Made by a program: the position numbers and the translations under genes
Notes under the pieces: generated by a model
Told to the model about the DNA's origin: nothing
What the model saw: the letters and a program-made list of their open reading frames with translations, nothing else
Database searches by the model: none
In this document: positions 18,753-28,326 of the stretch, one piece after another
Layout of the letters: every line of letters starts with the position of its first letter
How positions within the stretch are numbered: the stretch's first letter is position 1
Assembly (NCBI GenBank): GCA_029862045.1
Contig: JAOTYE010000008.1
Coordinates: 96,756 to 160,755, forward strand
Length of the DNA stretch: 64,000 nucleotides
From: Gammaproteobacteria bacterium
GTDB taxonomy: Bacteria; Pseudomonadota; Gammaproteobacteria; Steroidobacterales; Woeseiaceae
Direction: 5' to 3'

Positions 18753-21698
18753 ATGAGTAATAATCCTGTGGCCCGAATCAGCGCCCTGCTGATCGGTATT
18801 TTGGCAACTGTTCAAGTTGCTCAAGCAGCAGATGTTTTTCCACGGTCGGAACGCAATATCCGTCCGTTTTCACTTACGGACCCGGAGGCACGAGTCCGGG
18901 CAGTTACCGACGAAGTCGAAGTGTTTGTGCGCTTTGATCTCCCATCGGTAGCGGAATACAACGCACGTGCGATACAGGCTGGCGGTAAGATGCCGGCAGG
19001 AGCCGCTCAGAGATCTCATGCGGCCAAGGTGTCGGCTCAGCATGGCAAGATGCGCAATAGTCTGGTGTCGCTTGGCGCCACGGAATTGTCTGCACTGCGT
19101 GTTGGGGCCAACGGCATGCGTGTGAAAATCAGCCCGCGGCAGCTTGCTGATCTCAAACAGATGCCGAATGTCCTGAGTGTTGCGCCTGTAATCCAGCATT
19201 ATCCCGATAATGCACAGAGCGTGCCCTGGATCGGTACACAAGCATTCTGGGATACGGTGGGAACCGGCGAAGGAATAAGCGTTGGTATCATCGACACTGG
19301 CATCGATTACACACACGCCAACTTCGGTGGCCCGGGTACGCCGGCCGACTATGACGCCAACGATCCGGATATTATCGAAGATGGCACGTTCCCGACCGCC
19401 AAAGTCGTGGGCGGCTTCGATTTTGCGGGGACGAACTACAATGCCTCGGATCCGGCCAACGATACCCCCGTGCCCGATGACGATCCGCTGGATGAAAACG
19501 GCCATGGCAGTCACGTCAGTGGCAGCGCGGCTGGTCTGGGTGTTCCAGGTATGATCGGTCCTGGCGTGGCCAAAGGTGCCGATCTCTACGGCCTCAAAGT
19601 ATTCGGCGCAGATGGCAGCACCAACCTGACCTCGGATGCCATTGAATGGGCCCTGGATCCCAACGGCGACGGCGACATGAGCGATCATCTCGACGTCATC
19701 AACATGAGCCTGGGCTCGGCGTTTGGTTTTCCAAACGATCCGTCGGCAGTCGCTGCGGACAATGCGGCGGCTCTTGGAATAATCGTCGTTGCCTCGGCCG
19801 GCAACTCTGGAGACGTTCCTTACGTGACCGGTTCGCCGGGCGTCTCTGCACGCACGATCTCTGTCGCAGCGACTACAAAGGGCGGCGAAGTGCCGGCCAT
19901 CGAGGTGTCCGGAGACGTGAACGGCTTGATCGAGGCCACCGAAGGCACCAGCCCGGTCCGAATTGCCGACGGACCTGTTAGTGGGCCGCTGGTACAGCCC
20001 GACACGGCGACCAATGTCGAAGGTTGCGGCCCGATTGGCGTTGACATGACCGACGGCATCGCCCTGATATCCCGCGGCACTTGTGCATTCGCGGTCAAAT
20101 CTGCGAATGCGGAGACTGCGGGCGCCATCGGTATGGTCGTTTATAACGACGGTACTTCCGGGGATCGAATTGCACCGATCGTCATGGGCGGTCTTGGTGG
20201 TGCGACGATTCCGAGCGTGATGATTTCGTCCGTCGCCGGTCAGGGTTTATCGGCTGACCTCGACGGGGGTAAATCCGTTGATGCACTGATGCAGGATGGC
20301 CTGGTCACCGATACGGCATTTGGCGATTTGATTGCCGGCTTCTCGTCACGGGGTCCCGGTCATGGCGGATCGACGTTCAAGCCAGACGTATCCGGTCCCG
20401 GCGTGAACATCATCTCCACAGCTGTGGCCAGCGGCGATCAGGGCGTCAGTTTTCAGGGTACGTCCATGGCGGCCCCGCATGTTGCGGGTGTAGGCGCGTT
20501 GATGCGTCAACTGCATCCGGATCTGGACACTACCGGGATCAAGGCACTTATTCAGAACTCTGCCCATAGTCTGAACGAAACGTTCCCAGCGGGCGGTGCC
20601 GATCAGCCATTAGCCCGTCAGGGTGTGGGCCGGGTGGATGTTGCAGCTGCCATGAATCTTGGCAGTTACGCGTCTCCGGGCGGCGTGAGCTTCGGACGCG
20701 TTAACCCGAGCGAGTTCGCGCAGCATACGCGCAAGGTCACCGTGACTGACATGTCAGGACAGGCGCGGGACTTCGCAGTCACGCACAAGCCTAATCAAAC
20801 GCTCCCAGGTGTCGAAGTGACCTGTCCGGGCGGCGTCCATGTGCCAGGCAATGGAAACAAGCCGTTCCACGTAAAGATTTCCGTGGATCCCAACAGCGCA
20901 CCGTTTGACTTCTCGAGCTTTTCGCAGACAGAGGTCGATGGTTGGTGCGTGCTGAATGACGGGCAAGATGAGCTGAAAGTTGGCTACATGGCAACGGTGG
21001 ATGCAGCCTCACGGATGCAGGCAGTCAAGACCAAGGGCGGTGTCAATGTGTCGAATCAGAACGGGACGGCAGCTGGTTTCGCTGAAGGCTTTACGCTCAC
21101 TGGCGAAAACGGCTTGTTTCTCGATGGTACGAACAACGCCATCGCGGCGGTAGGCTTTCGAACCGGTGATCCTGCCGCATTCTTCGGGTTCCCTGTCATC
21201 GAGATGGCGGTAGCCTCGGAAGCCATCTGGGAGGCTCCTTCCAACCTGCAATGGGATTTCTTTATCGATGTCGATAGCGACGGCACTGACGATTTCCTGC
21301 TCCAGGGCATTGATTTTTCGGTGTACGGAGGCGACATCGGAACCATGATCACGGCGCAGTTCGTCCTTGGCGGCGGCGGTTTCCTCGATTGGTTCATTAA
21401 CATCATGGACTACAATGATCGCGCCGCGGCCATGCCTTTCACTACAATCGGTGGTGGCGGTTTTGTTCCGGACAGCTTCGACTACACGCTGGTCGTAACA
21501 GGACGGGACGGCAGCATTGATGTCCAGGTCGGTTCAGTCGACACGGCTGCGGAGATCGTGCCAGACCTCAACAGCTTTGGCATCTTCGGCGGCACATCCG
21601 TTGACATCGCCACCAGCGGTCCGCGTGGAGATATGTTGTGGTTGTTCCAGAACAACACGGCGCCAAAGCAGGTGGATGTGGTTCGCAATGTCAAGTAA
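18753..21698 (+). CDS. Secreted subtilisin-like serine protease (S8) with PA domain
   Basis: A 981-residue extracellular protease. A signal peptide ends near residue 26 (VAQAAD), followed by an I9-type propeptide to about 150. The catalytic triad is clear: D181 in GIIDTGIDYTHANF, H251 in NGHGSHVSG and S571 in FQGTSMAAPHVAG. A protease-associated (PA) domain is inserted before the Ser, recognisable by ISRGTCAFAVKSANAE and GMVVYND. About 350 residues follow the catalytic domain, with beta-rich, Asp/Gly-rich sequence and FFIDVDSDGTDDF, a possible calcium-binding turn. ATG 18753 is preceded by GAGGGGATCGAC. It is the only gene in its unit and is closed by a bidirectional terminator. A role in scavenging protein is likely. 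Confidence 0.93.
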   Translation: MSNNPVARISALLIGILATVQVAQAADVFPRSERNIRPFSLTDPEARVRAVTDEVEVFVRFDLPSVAEYNARAIQAGGKMPAGAAQRSHAAKVSAQHGKMRNSLVSLGATELSALRVGANGMRVKISPRQLADLKQMPNVLSVAPVIQHYPDNAQSVPWIGTQAFWDTVGTGEGISVGIIDTGIDYTHANFGGPGTPADYDANDPDIIEDGTFPTAKVVGGFDFAGTNYNASDPANDTPVPDDDPLDENGHGSHVSGSAAGLGVPGMIGPGVAKGADLYGLKVFGADGSTNLTSDAIEWALDPNGDGDMSDHLDVINMSLGSAFGFPNDPSAVAADNAAALGIIVVASAGNSGDVPYVTGSPGVSARTISVAATTKGGEVPAIEVSGDVNGLIEATEGTSPVRIADGPVSGPLVQPDTATNVEGCGPIGVDMTDGIALISRGTCAFAVKSANAETAGAIGMVVYNDGTSGDRIAPIVMGGLGGATIPSVMISSVAGQGLSADLDGGKSVDALMQDGLVTDTAFGDLIAGFSSRGPGHGGSTFKPDVSGPGVNIISTAVASGDQGVSFQGTSMAAPHVAGVGALMRQLHPDLDTTGIKALIQNSAHSLNETFPAGGADQPLARQGVGRVDVAAAMNLGSYASPGGVSFGRVNPSEFAQHTRKVTVTDMSGQARDFAVTHKPNQTLPGVEVTCPGGVHVPGNGNKPFHVKISVDPNSAPFDFSSFSQTEVDGWCVLNDGQDELKVGYMATVDAASRMQAVKTKGGVNVSNQNGTAAGFAEGFTLTGENGLFLDGTNNAIAAVGFRTGDPAAFFGFPVIEMAVASEAIWEAPSNLQWDFFIDVDSDGTDDFLLQGIDFSVYGGDIGTMITAQFVLGGGGFLDWFINIMDYNDRAAAMPFTTIGGGGFVPDSFDYTLVVTGRDGSIDVQVGSVDTAAEIVPDLNSFGIFGGTSVDIATSGPRGDMLWLFQNNTAPKQVDVVRNVK

Positions 21699-21740
21699 CG
21701 GTGAGCGGGAGATGCTGGCTAGCTTACGTTAGCCGCAATA

Positions 21741-21759
21741 CATCCCGCATAACGGGATG
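21741..21759 (+). repeat. Small hairpin after the subtilase gene
   Basis: CATCCCG and CGGGATG form a perfect 7-bp stem around CATAA. It lies 43 bases past the subtilase stop, upstream of the main terminator; there is no T-run. Confidence 0.4.
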
Positions 21760-21789
21760 ATTGCTCGCGTAATCATTCCAAAAATAAAG

Positions 21790-21818
21790 AAGGGCCACCT
21801 CGGTGGCCCTTTCTTATT
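21790..21818. terminator. Bidirectional rho-independent terminator
   Basis: AGGGCCACC and GGTGGCCCT form a GC-rich stem with a very short loop at 21791-21810, followed by TTTCTTATT on the plus strand and by CTTCTTTATTTT on the minus strand. It sits between the convergent subtilase and lipoprotein genes, so it can serve both. Confidence 0.85.
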
Positions 21819-21838
21819 CGATTCTGCAATTCTGCCGA

Positions 21839-22594
21839 CTATTCCGTCTCGTGGCAGGACTCCAACTCTTGGCAGGAAACAAACACTTCTCCCTCATTAT
21901 CCGAGTGATATTCGTACAGCCTACCGCGACACTCCATCCTGATTACGAATCCTTCCACTGCTAATTGCTCGTATTCTTTTCCGATCTGTGGGCAACCCAG
22001 GCTCGAATTGTCCCAGGTCGTCGGCTCCATTCCGGTAACTGTGATCTCGCTCGGATCAATTTTCAGTCTTTCGGCCAGGTCCACCCGTGCAGCGCGGTAG
22101 ACCTTCACAACGTTCTGACTTCGGGCCCGTCTCGCTTCGAGTCCAGTCGTCAACCGGTCACAGATTACGGCATTTCCTGCACCGGTGTGGACTGTATAGC
22201 TTTCCCCGTTCGCGGAGAAACTCACCAGGTAACCCGGCGTAATGACCTGCAGATACGATCTGCCTGGTTCGGGACAACCTAAGCTCGAATCCGGCCAGTT
22301 CACCGCCTGCACCCTCTGGTGGGTGATTTGCATCTGAGAAAGGTCCACTTCCCGGCTCAATGCTGCAAACGCCAATTCCAGTGCTTTCTCTTCATCGGCG
22401 TTGAGGCTCTGGGCCGTCAGCTCAGCGCGGGCCTCGGCGATAGCTTCGGCCTGCTCCTGACTTAAGCCAATAAACGCCTTCTGTTCCTCGCCCACCGCCG
22501 TCATTCTCGGCTCCGTCTCGCTAACAGGCCCACAGGCGGCCAATAGCCACAGCGCTGACCCGAAATACAGACATTTTATATTATTCAGTCTCAC
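21839..22594 (-). CDS. Lipoprotein with two copies of a Trp/Ser-Leu-Gly-Cys-Pro domain
   Basis: A 251-residue predicted lipoprotein. The N-terminus has a hydrophobic stretch ending in LLAAC (Cys21). After an Ala/Glu-rich helical region (about 35-95) come two related modules: NWPDSSLGCPEPGRSYLQV near 99-117 and TWDNSSLGCPQIGKEYEQL near 193-211. Each is followed by a Gly-Tyr/Phe-x-(V/I) strand, a further Gly-(E/R)-x-Tyr strand and a Tyr-x-(V/Y)-His element. Each module contributes conserved Cys residues and the C-terminus has two more (SCQELESC), so disulfides in the periplasm are likely. I recognise the module as a recurring uncharacterised domain but know no function. It is convergent with the subtilase; a protease-inhibitor role is only speculation. 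Confidence 0.75.
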   Translation of the reverse strand: MRLNNIKCLYFGSALWLLAACGPVSETEPRMTAVGEEQKAFIGLSQEQAEAIAEARAELTAQSLNADEEKALELAFAALSREVDLSQMQITHQRVQAVNWPDSSLGCPEPGRSYLQVITPGYLVSFSANGESYTVHTGAGNAVICDRLTTGLEARRARSQNVVKVYRAARVDLAERLKIDPSEITVTGMEPTTWDNSSLGCPQIGKEYEQLAVEGFVIRMECRGRLYEYHSDNEGEVFVSCQELESCHETE

Positions 22595-22825
22595 TGGGAA
22601 TGCCCTCCAAAATTCAAAAACTCAACACGACACCGGTAGCACTCATGCCTAGGGTTTGGGATTCAAGTGTCAGAACCGAAGGTGTCCTCGATCCAGGAAG
22701 ACAGGATATCCGCTTGCAAGCGCCACATATACAATATATCTGCCAGTGTAGGAGGAGTTCTTTGTACTCGAAGGGGAGTTTGGTAACGAGCACCAGACCC
22801 ATCCGGCCGACATTCTCGGCGCAAG
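22595..22825. other. Intergenic region with no recognisable gene
   Basis: This is the 5' side of a 360-base gap. It should hold the promoter of the minus-strand lipoprotein gene, but I see no clear -10/-35 pair. Short frames here look random. The 3' part of the gap is transposase debris, so this stretch may also be insertion residue. Confidence 0.4.
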
Positions 22826-22945
22826 GCCAACTGGGCACGGCTGATTCAGAAAGTTTACGAGGTCGATCCGCTCGAATGCACTCGCTGCGGCGCCACCATG
22901 CGCATCACCGCGCTCATCGACGATGCCGGTGTGATCAGCTCGTAA
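22826..22945 (+). pseudogene. C-terminal remnant of an IS91-family transposase
   Basis: In one frame this reads about 39 residues ending in TAA, including NWARLIQKVYEVDP and CTRCGATMRITALI. As I recall, this is the conserved tail of IS91/IS801-type transposases, which has a Cys-x2-Cys motif. Nothing upstream preserves the rest of the transposase, so only the last fraction survives. It marks an old rolling-circle insertion event between the lipoprotein and Rossmann genes. Confidence 0.7.
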
Positions 22946-22954
22946 CCGTATCTT

Positions 22955-23800
22955 CTAGTCGCCCTTTGGACGTAATTCCTGCGACTGACGCCGCTCATAC
23001 GCGTCGCTGTGACGAATGATGTTCCAGGTGCCAAGGTGGTCACCGTTCTCGAATTGGGACCCTCTCGCAGTGACTTCAATCATTGCCTGGCCGATTTGCG
23101 TCGCCCTTACTGCCGCCCCGATAGGCCTGAAAAACCAGTAGAGAAAGTCTTGCCCAATGTGTGCTTCTTCTTTCGTTGGTCCGATATAGTCCGGCCGGTA
23201 GGCAATCACACGAAGATTCGACCCTTCGGCAAACTCGAATAGCGCGTTCTCCGCGCGAACCTTCTCGCGTGCCCACATCATGCTCGAGTCCGCCGATATA
23301 TCGCTGGAACTGATGTAGTGAAATGAGATGTCGGATTTGTCGCTGACACTCGTCCAATCCGCAACAAAACGCAGCGGGAAATCAACGTGAATCATGCCGT
23401 AGGTTTCTTCATCGACGCCGACTGCACTCGTGCCAATCGCCCAGAAGACCGCGTCGGCTTCAGCAATCTGCCCGTGCACAGCCGAGTAATCGAGATAGTC
23501 CATGTGCAGCGTCATGTGCACTTTGCCCGAGGCCACTCCTTCCTCAATTCGTGGCGTTGCGCGACGTGTAATGACATGGGTTTTTTTGATATCGGGATTG
23601 GCCAGCGCAGCTTTCAGTATGCCGTCGCCAGCCGTTCCGCTTGCTCCGAAAATGGCAACCGTTGCGTGGTAAGCGGGTGATTCTTCCAGTACCGCGATCG
23701 ATTCATCATTGAGCGCCAGTGTGATGACCCCGGCGAGGTACACCAACGCAAACAGAACAAACGGTGTCAGCAGAATTGTCCGTAAACGGGGTAGCTTCAT
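22955..23800 (-). CDS. Membrane-anchored Rossmann (NAD(P)H-binding) protein
   Basis: A 281-residue protein. One hydrophobic segment at about residues 8-30 acts as an N-terminal membrane anchor. An atypical-SDR nucleotide motif follows, IFGASGTAGDGIL at about 49-61. SDISFHYISSSDIS contains the Ser-rich central strand, and AREKVRAENALFEF gives a YxxxK-like position with Arg/Glu in place of Tyr, so dehydrogenase chemistry is doubtful. The rest resembles NmrA/TMEM-type NAD(P)-binding sensors. It starts at ATG 23800 and has no operon partner. Its function is unknown. Confidence 0.7.
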   Translation of the reverse strand: MKLPRLRTILLTPFVLFALVYLAGVITLALNDESIAVLEESPAYHATVAIFGASGTAGDGILKAALANPDIKKTHVITRRATPRIEEGVASGKVHMTLHMDYLDYSAVHGQIAEADAVFWAIGTSAVGVDEETYGMIHVDFPLRFVADWTSVSDKSDISFHYISSSDISADSSMMWAREKVRAENALFEFAEGSNLRVIAYRPDYIGPTKEEAHIGQDFLYWFFRPIGAAVRATQIGQAMIEVTARGSQFENGDHLGTWNIIRHSDAYERRQSQELRPKGD

Positions 23801-23855
23801 GGCTGATCGATCCTAGCACTGCTGCTCTGCCCTGGCACTTCGGGTGCCCGCGTCT

Positions 23856-23972
23856 GGCCTGGGCTCCATCGACAACCCGCAGCTGATTGTCTACAAGGCC
23901 GTGCCCAACCGGGTGAGCCACATGCAGGAGTGGGCGCTGGAATACCACAACGTGCCCCTGGATGAGGCCTGA
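23856..23972 (+). pseudogene. Short orphan C-terminal coding remnant
   Basis: About 38 codons in frame, from Gly-Leu-Gly-Ser-Ile-Asp-Asn to TGA, read like real protein (VYKAVPNRVSHMQEWALEYH) with strongly GC-biased third positions. There is no start or matching upstream frame, so it looks like the tail of a deleted gene stranded between the Rossmann gene and a TonB receptor. I cannot name the family. Confidence 0.4.
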
Positions 23973-23998
23973 TTCCGAGAGGGTCGGAAGAATAACCG

Positions 23999-26032
23999 TT
24001 ACCAGACGCGCCGTGCTTGCACAGATACGTTGCGCCCCGGCTGATCAATTCCGGAACCGTGACTTCGGTAGCGTCGATCGAGCAGGTTCGAGATGCTGAG
24101 CGAAAGCTGCCAGCTATCGTGCAACTCCCAGTCGGCGCGAGCCCCGAGGCTCGCCCAGCCCGGGCTGCCCGCCGGATTGATGCGCACATCGCGCAAGTCT
24201 CTTGCGCTAAGTCGGTCCTGGCGCGCGGCACTTTCGATCCAGCTCTCGAGCGTCCATGCCTTGCCGCCGTCAAAAATGAGCGCGAGCCGGCCACTCAGCG
24301 GTGGAATTCGATCAGCGGGTTCCCGCGCTTCACCGCTTACGCGCTGTTCGCCCCACGTGTAATTCAGCATCGCTTTTAACCGCAGCACGCCGTTCAGATC
24401 GACAACGGCTTCTGCCTCGATGCCGCGGATATGGGATCTGGCGGCATTTACACTTTGTACGACATCGCGACCGTCCGCGGTAAGGTCTCCGGTGAGCACC
24501 GACGTAATGCGGTCATCATAGCGCAGCGCGTACAACACGAGCGAGAGCTGCCGCCTCGCGGAGCCGTGGCGGATTCCGATATCGCCATGCAGCACGTGCT
24601 CCGAGTCGAGGTCGGTATTGGGAATGTTAAATCGGTTGCCAGGCCGATTGCCGAGCGTACCGAGATCAAAAACGTTGGGGGCGCGAAAACCGGCGCCCAG
24701 ATTGGCGACGAACTGCCAGCTATCGCTCACATTGTAGACCCAGCCAAGATCGCCGCTGAGGTTATTCGCGCTGATGGACTCCGATGCAGTGACATCCGTA
24801 TCGGGCACGCTGATATCGACATGACTGAATCGCAGTCCGCCGCGCAACAAATGCCGGCGCGACAGTAACCGATCCATACTGCCGTAAATCGCCAATCGTG
24901 TGGCGTTGGCGCCGTCCGGAAATCGGGACGCTACTCGCTGTGACTGACCGGTCGTCGTGTCTTCTTCGCGCCGCGTGCTGTGTACCTTATCGTGGTAAGC
25001 CTCGCCGCCTACGATCCAGGAAACGTTGTCGCGTTCGCCGCTGGCGCTGACGGTCGCACCGGCCAGGTCGCTGCGGTTCGATTCGCTCACCCTGTCCAAC
25101 GCCTCGAAGTCACGCGTAATGCGATCATCCACAATGCGCTGCCAGACGAGGTCGAACTTCCAGTCGAGACCGAGCGCACCGTTGGCCCTTGTATGACGTG
25201 CGTGTGCGAACAGCCTTTGATTCGGCGCAAAGAAAAACTCCGACGATGACGGCTGCGTCTGGCCAAATCCAGGCACCAGTTCATCGACACGAGGCGTCTT
25301 TGGTTGCTCGAGCAACTGCAGATCGAACAGCCACGACCGTTCATCGGTCGGCGTTGCCACCAGAACAACCCTCGCCGCCTTCGAGTTGAACCCGCTCGGC
25401 GAAACCCTGTCCCCGCCACCTGTGCGGCGGTCGCCAGTGCTCAGATATTCGGCACTGAACGACGATGCGAACTTTTTCGTACCGACATCGATACTCGCAC
25501 CTATCGACTTCTGCAACTCCGCCGTATCGAGCGACGCGTATATCTCGCGTCGTGTCGAGGTTTCGGTCGAATCGAACGTGGGAACTCGCGATGTGATCTG
25601 CACGACGCCGCCGACGGCTTCGCTCCCATATAGCGCCGTGGACGTTCCGCGAAGGACTTCGATCCGCTCAACGGCGACTGTCGGAACAAGTGCCAGATAC
25701 TGCGTCGGTGCACTGCGAAATATCGCATTGTTCAGCCGCATGCCATCGACGAGATGCAGGATTGCCGATCCCTTCAGGCCCCGGATGATCACGGACCCCT
25801 GCCCCGGCGTCGTTTGCTGGACATTCACGCCGGCAAGTGATTTCAACGCGTCTGTAGTCAGCTTTCCTTCACGAACGGCCGCGCCCGAAGCGAGACTCAA
25901 GGCCGAGGAACTCTCCCCCAGACTCGCCGGGCGTCGTGACGCCGAAGTGGAAACCTCATCGATCGGACCGGCCTCGGCCGACACTGTGGTATGCGCAATC
26001 AGGAGCGCAAAAATCTGTAGCAGTTCTTGCAA
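23999..26032 (-). CDS. TonB-dependent receptor, CirA/heme-receptor-like
   Basis: A 677-residue outer-membrane receptor. The start appears to be TTG at 26032, giving a short signal-like N-terminus (LLQIFALLIAHTTVSAEA). Plug-domain landmarks are NVQQTTPGQGSVIIRGLKG near 68-86, ILHLVDGMRLNNAIFR near 90-105 and VERIEVLRGTSTALYGSEA near 120-138. The barrel ends in VSVQARRVW, an aromatic terminus. Sequence style (GFRAPNVFDLGTLGNRPGN) resembles colicin I/heme-type receptors, so iron-siderophore, heme or cobalamin uptake is possible. No Fur box or transporter genes are adjacent. It is divergent from the TPR gene across 123 bases. Confidence 0.9.
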   Translation of the reverse strand: MQELLQIFALLIAHTTVSAEAGPIDEVSTSASRRPASLGESSSALSLASGAAVREGKLTTDALKSLAGVNVQQTTPGQGSVIIRGLKGSAILHLVDGMRLNNAIFRSAPTQYLALVPTVAVERIEVLRGTSTALYGSEAVGGVVQITSRVPTFDSTETSTRREIYASLDTAELQKSIGASIDVGTKKFASSFSAEYLSTGDRRTGGGDRVSPSGFNSKAARVVLVATPTDERSWLFDLQLLEQPKTPRVDELVPGFGQTQPSSSEFFFAPNQRLFAHARHTRANGALGLDWKFDLVWQRIVDDRITRDFEALDRVSESNRSDLAGATVSASGERDNVSWIVGGEAYHDKVHSTRREEDTTTGQSQRVASRFPDGANATRLAIYGSMDRLLSRRHLLRGGLRFSHVDISVPDTDVTASESISANNLSGDLGWVYNVSDSWQFVANLGAGFRAPNVFDLGTLGNRPGNRFNIPNTDLDSEHVLHGDIGIRHGSARRQLSLVLYALRYDDRITSVLTGDLTADGRDVVQSVNAARSHIRGIEAEAVVDLNGVLRLKAMLNYTWGEQRVSGEAREPADRIPPLSGRLALIFDGGKAWTLESWIESAARQDRLSARDLRDVRINPAGSPGWASLGARADWELHDSWQLSLSISNLLDRRYRSHGSGIDQPGRNVSVQARRVW

Positions 26033-26155
26033 GTCAAAAGCCCGGAAGGCGGACGGGGCGCTAAGAATACCAAACAGGTCTTCAAATTCCTTGTGCCATG
26101 CTAGACTTCATGCGGTTTCGTGCTGAGCCTTTCACAACAAGCAACAAGTTGAAAA

Positions 26156-28318
26156 ATGCCAAACCTGATAAGAGAACTCCGGCGTCGAGAGGTGTTCCGG
26201 GCAACGGGCCTTTATGTCGGCGTTGCCTGGATATTGATCGAAGTCGCGAGCGTCCTGTTGCCGGCATTCGACGCGCCGGATTGGGTCATGCGGACCCTGA
26301 TCATTATCGCAATCATCGGTCTTCCGGTCGCTATCGTCCTCGCCTGGATCTACGACGTAACGGACAAAGGCATCGAGGCACAGGGCGACCCGACCGACAC
26401 CGTCATCGTACCTTTTGGTGCACGCAAGATGGATTTCGCGGTCATCGGTATGCTGTCGGTTGCTCTTATTTTCTCTGTATATCTCAACATCACCGGTATT
26501 CGTTCGACAGTCACTGAAGAAATCGAACCTGTATCAGTGCTCATCGCTGATTTCGAAAACAAGACCGGCGACGAACTATTTGATGGCACGCTCGAGCAAG
26601 CGTTGCAAATCGGCATCGAAAGCGCGCCATTTATCACCGGTTATCGCAGGGATGCTGCGCTTCGAGTGGCATTGTCGATGCAGGAGACGAATAACATCCT
26701 GGACGAAGCGACGGCCCGACTCGTTTCCGTCCGTGAGGGCATAAAGCTCGTCATGGCAGGCGGCATCGAAGAAAAGAACGGTAGCTACACACTGTATGTC
26801 AGAGCTGTCGATCCGAAGGGCGGTGAGGTCCTGGCCTCCGTTGACGTCGGCGCCAAGAGCAAGCTCGATGTGCTTGCAGCAGTCGGCACGCTGGCAGGAG
26901 ATCTGCGTGAAGAACTCGGCGACGATTCGCTGGACCGTAAAAAGCTCGTCACGTCGGAGACTTTCACAGCGAGCAACCTCGAGGCAGCACAGGCCTATGC
27001 CAAAGCGCAGTCGCTGCAGTACAACGGCAAATACGAGGAAGCAATGTCCTTTTACCAGGGCGCACTCGACCATGACCCGAACTTCGGTCGCGCCTACTCC
27101 GGACTCGCATTGAGCGCGTCGAGTCTCGGTCGCATAGACGAGGCCAATGAACTCTGGGACAAGGCGCTCGAAAATCTCGACACAATGACGGAACGCGAGC
27201 GACTCCGGACGCTCGGCTTGTACTACTCGCGCGTAACCCGCAATCGTCAGAAATCCATCGAAAGTTACCGTGCGCTCGTCGAAAAGTACCCGGCAGACGA
27301 TGCGGCACACAACGGCCTGGCGATTCAGTATTTCTATTCGCTGGATTTCGAGAACGCATTAAAGGCAGGTGGCGCATTGCTCGAAATCTATCCCAGCAGC
27401 GTGATGGGCCGATCGAACTATGCGCTGTACGCGATGTATGCGAGTGACTTCGAAACGGCGGTTACGGAAGCGAAAAAGGTTCGGGACCTGGACCCCACCT
27501 ACTTCAAAGCCTGGTTACCGGTTGCCGCAAAGGCGTTGGCCGACGGCGACATCGGCGCGGCGAAACAGGCATATGACAGCATGTCGCAGGCGGGTGGTCG
27601 CGGCGAGTTGACGAGCGCTCTCGGTCGTGCCGACGCAGCGCTTTACTCCGGCAGTTTCGAGGCGGCCGGAGAAATGCTGCGACAGGGTATCGGGCAGGCC
27701 GAAGCTGCCGGCAGCCAGTATTACTTGTCAACAAACTATGTCGCCCTTGCAGACACCTATGTGCTCGAGGGGGATTCAACCGCAGCGATCAAGGCAGTCG
27801 AAGCTGCTCTGGCCATATCCGGGGGGCTGTCACGGCAAGTGCCCGCTGCATTGATCTACCTGCAGGCCGGCGACCCGGTCACTGCCAAGGCTATCGCCGA
27901 TGAATTAGCTAATAGCCTGCAACCGCAAAGCCGGGCATACGCACGCCTGATCGACGGGCTGATTGCGCTTGATACGGGCGAACACGTCGAAGCCATCAAC
28001 CTGATTTCAGCCGGAGCCCGGGACGCCGATCTTTGGCTGCTGCGCTATTACCTGGGTAAAGCCTACTTCGAGGCCGGCTACTTCGCCGAAGCACTCGATG
28101 AGTTTTTAGCGTGTATCGATCGTCAGGGTGAGGCAATGTCGATCTTCCTCGACGATCTGCCCACTTACCGGTACATGGCGACCGTGCCTTACTGGCTGGG
28201 GCGTGCACAGCAGGAACTGGGCATGCAGGAGGCCGCCACAGAAAACTACACGGCGTTTATCAAGCTGCGCCCCGAGGGCGGACCGCTGGCAGACGACGCG
28301 CGCCAACGGCTGCCCTGA
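26156..28318 (+). CDS. Membrane-anchored tetratricopeptide repeat protein
   Basis: A 720-residue protein. The N-terminus (LIRELRRREVFRATGLYVG) precedes two hydrophobic segments at about 16-40 and 43-64 and a third near 96-114. I associate this block with TPR proteins and TPR-linked adenylate cyclases of gammaproteobacteria; here there is no cyclase domain. A region at about 125-255 has the look of a TolB-like domain (VLIADFENKTGDELFDGTLEQAL). TPR units fill about 275-720, for example GRAYSGLALSASSLGRIDEA and YYLGKAYFEAGYFAEALDEF. It is probably an inner-membrane scaffold with periplasmic TPRs. It stops eight bases from the convergent giant-protein gene. Confidence 0.82.
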   Translation: MPNLIRELRRREVFRATGLYVGVAWILIEVASVLLPAFDAPDWVMRTLIIIAIIGLPVAIVLAWIYDVTDKGIEAQGDPTDTVIVPFGARKMDFAVIGMLSVALIFSVYLNITGIRSTVTEEIEPVSVLIADFENKTGDELFDGTLEQALQIGIESAPFITGYRRDAALRVALSMQETNNILDEATARLVSVREGIKLVMAGGIEEKNGSYTLYVRAVDPKGGEVLASVDVGAKSKLDVLAAVGTLAGDLREELGDDSLDRKKLVTSETFTASNLEAAQAYAKAQSLQYNGKYEEAMSFYQGALDHDPNFGRAYSGLALSASSLGRIDEANELWDKALENLDTMTERERLRTLGLYYSRVTRNRQKSIESYRALVEKYPADDAAHNGLAIQYFYSLDFENALKAGGALLEIYPSSVMGRSNYALYAMYASDFETAVTEAKKVRDLDPTYFKAWLPVAAKALADGDIGAAKQAYDSMSQAGGRGELTSALGRADAALYSGSFEAAGEMLRQGIGQAEAAGSQYYLSTNYVALADTYVLEGDSTAAIKAVEAALAISGGLSRQVPAALIYLQAGDPVTAKAIADELANSLQPQSRAYARLIDGLIALDTGEHVEAINLISAGARDADLWLLRYYLGKAYFEAGYFAEALDEFLACIDRQGEAMSIFLDDLPTYRYMATVPYWLGRAQQELGMQEAATENYTAFIKLRPEGGPLADDARQRLP

Positions 28319-28326
28319 CTACTCGT

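Noticed and set aside
18870..19688. 272-residue minus-strand frame inside the subtilase gene
   Set aside because: Complement shadow of a high-GC gene; the plus-strand product is unmistakable.
22614..22838. 74-residue minus-strand frame
   Set aside because: Cys/Ser-rich sequence without a family; it covers the region between the lipoprotein and the IS91 relic and is probably insertion debris.
26576..27310. 244-residue minus-strand frame inside the TPR gene
   Set aside because: Antisense shadow; the plus strand encodes clear TPR helices.
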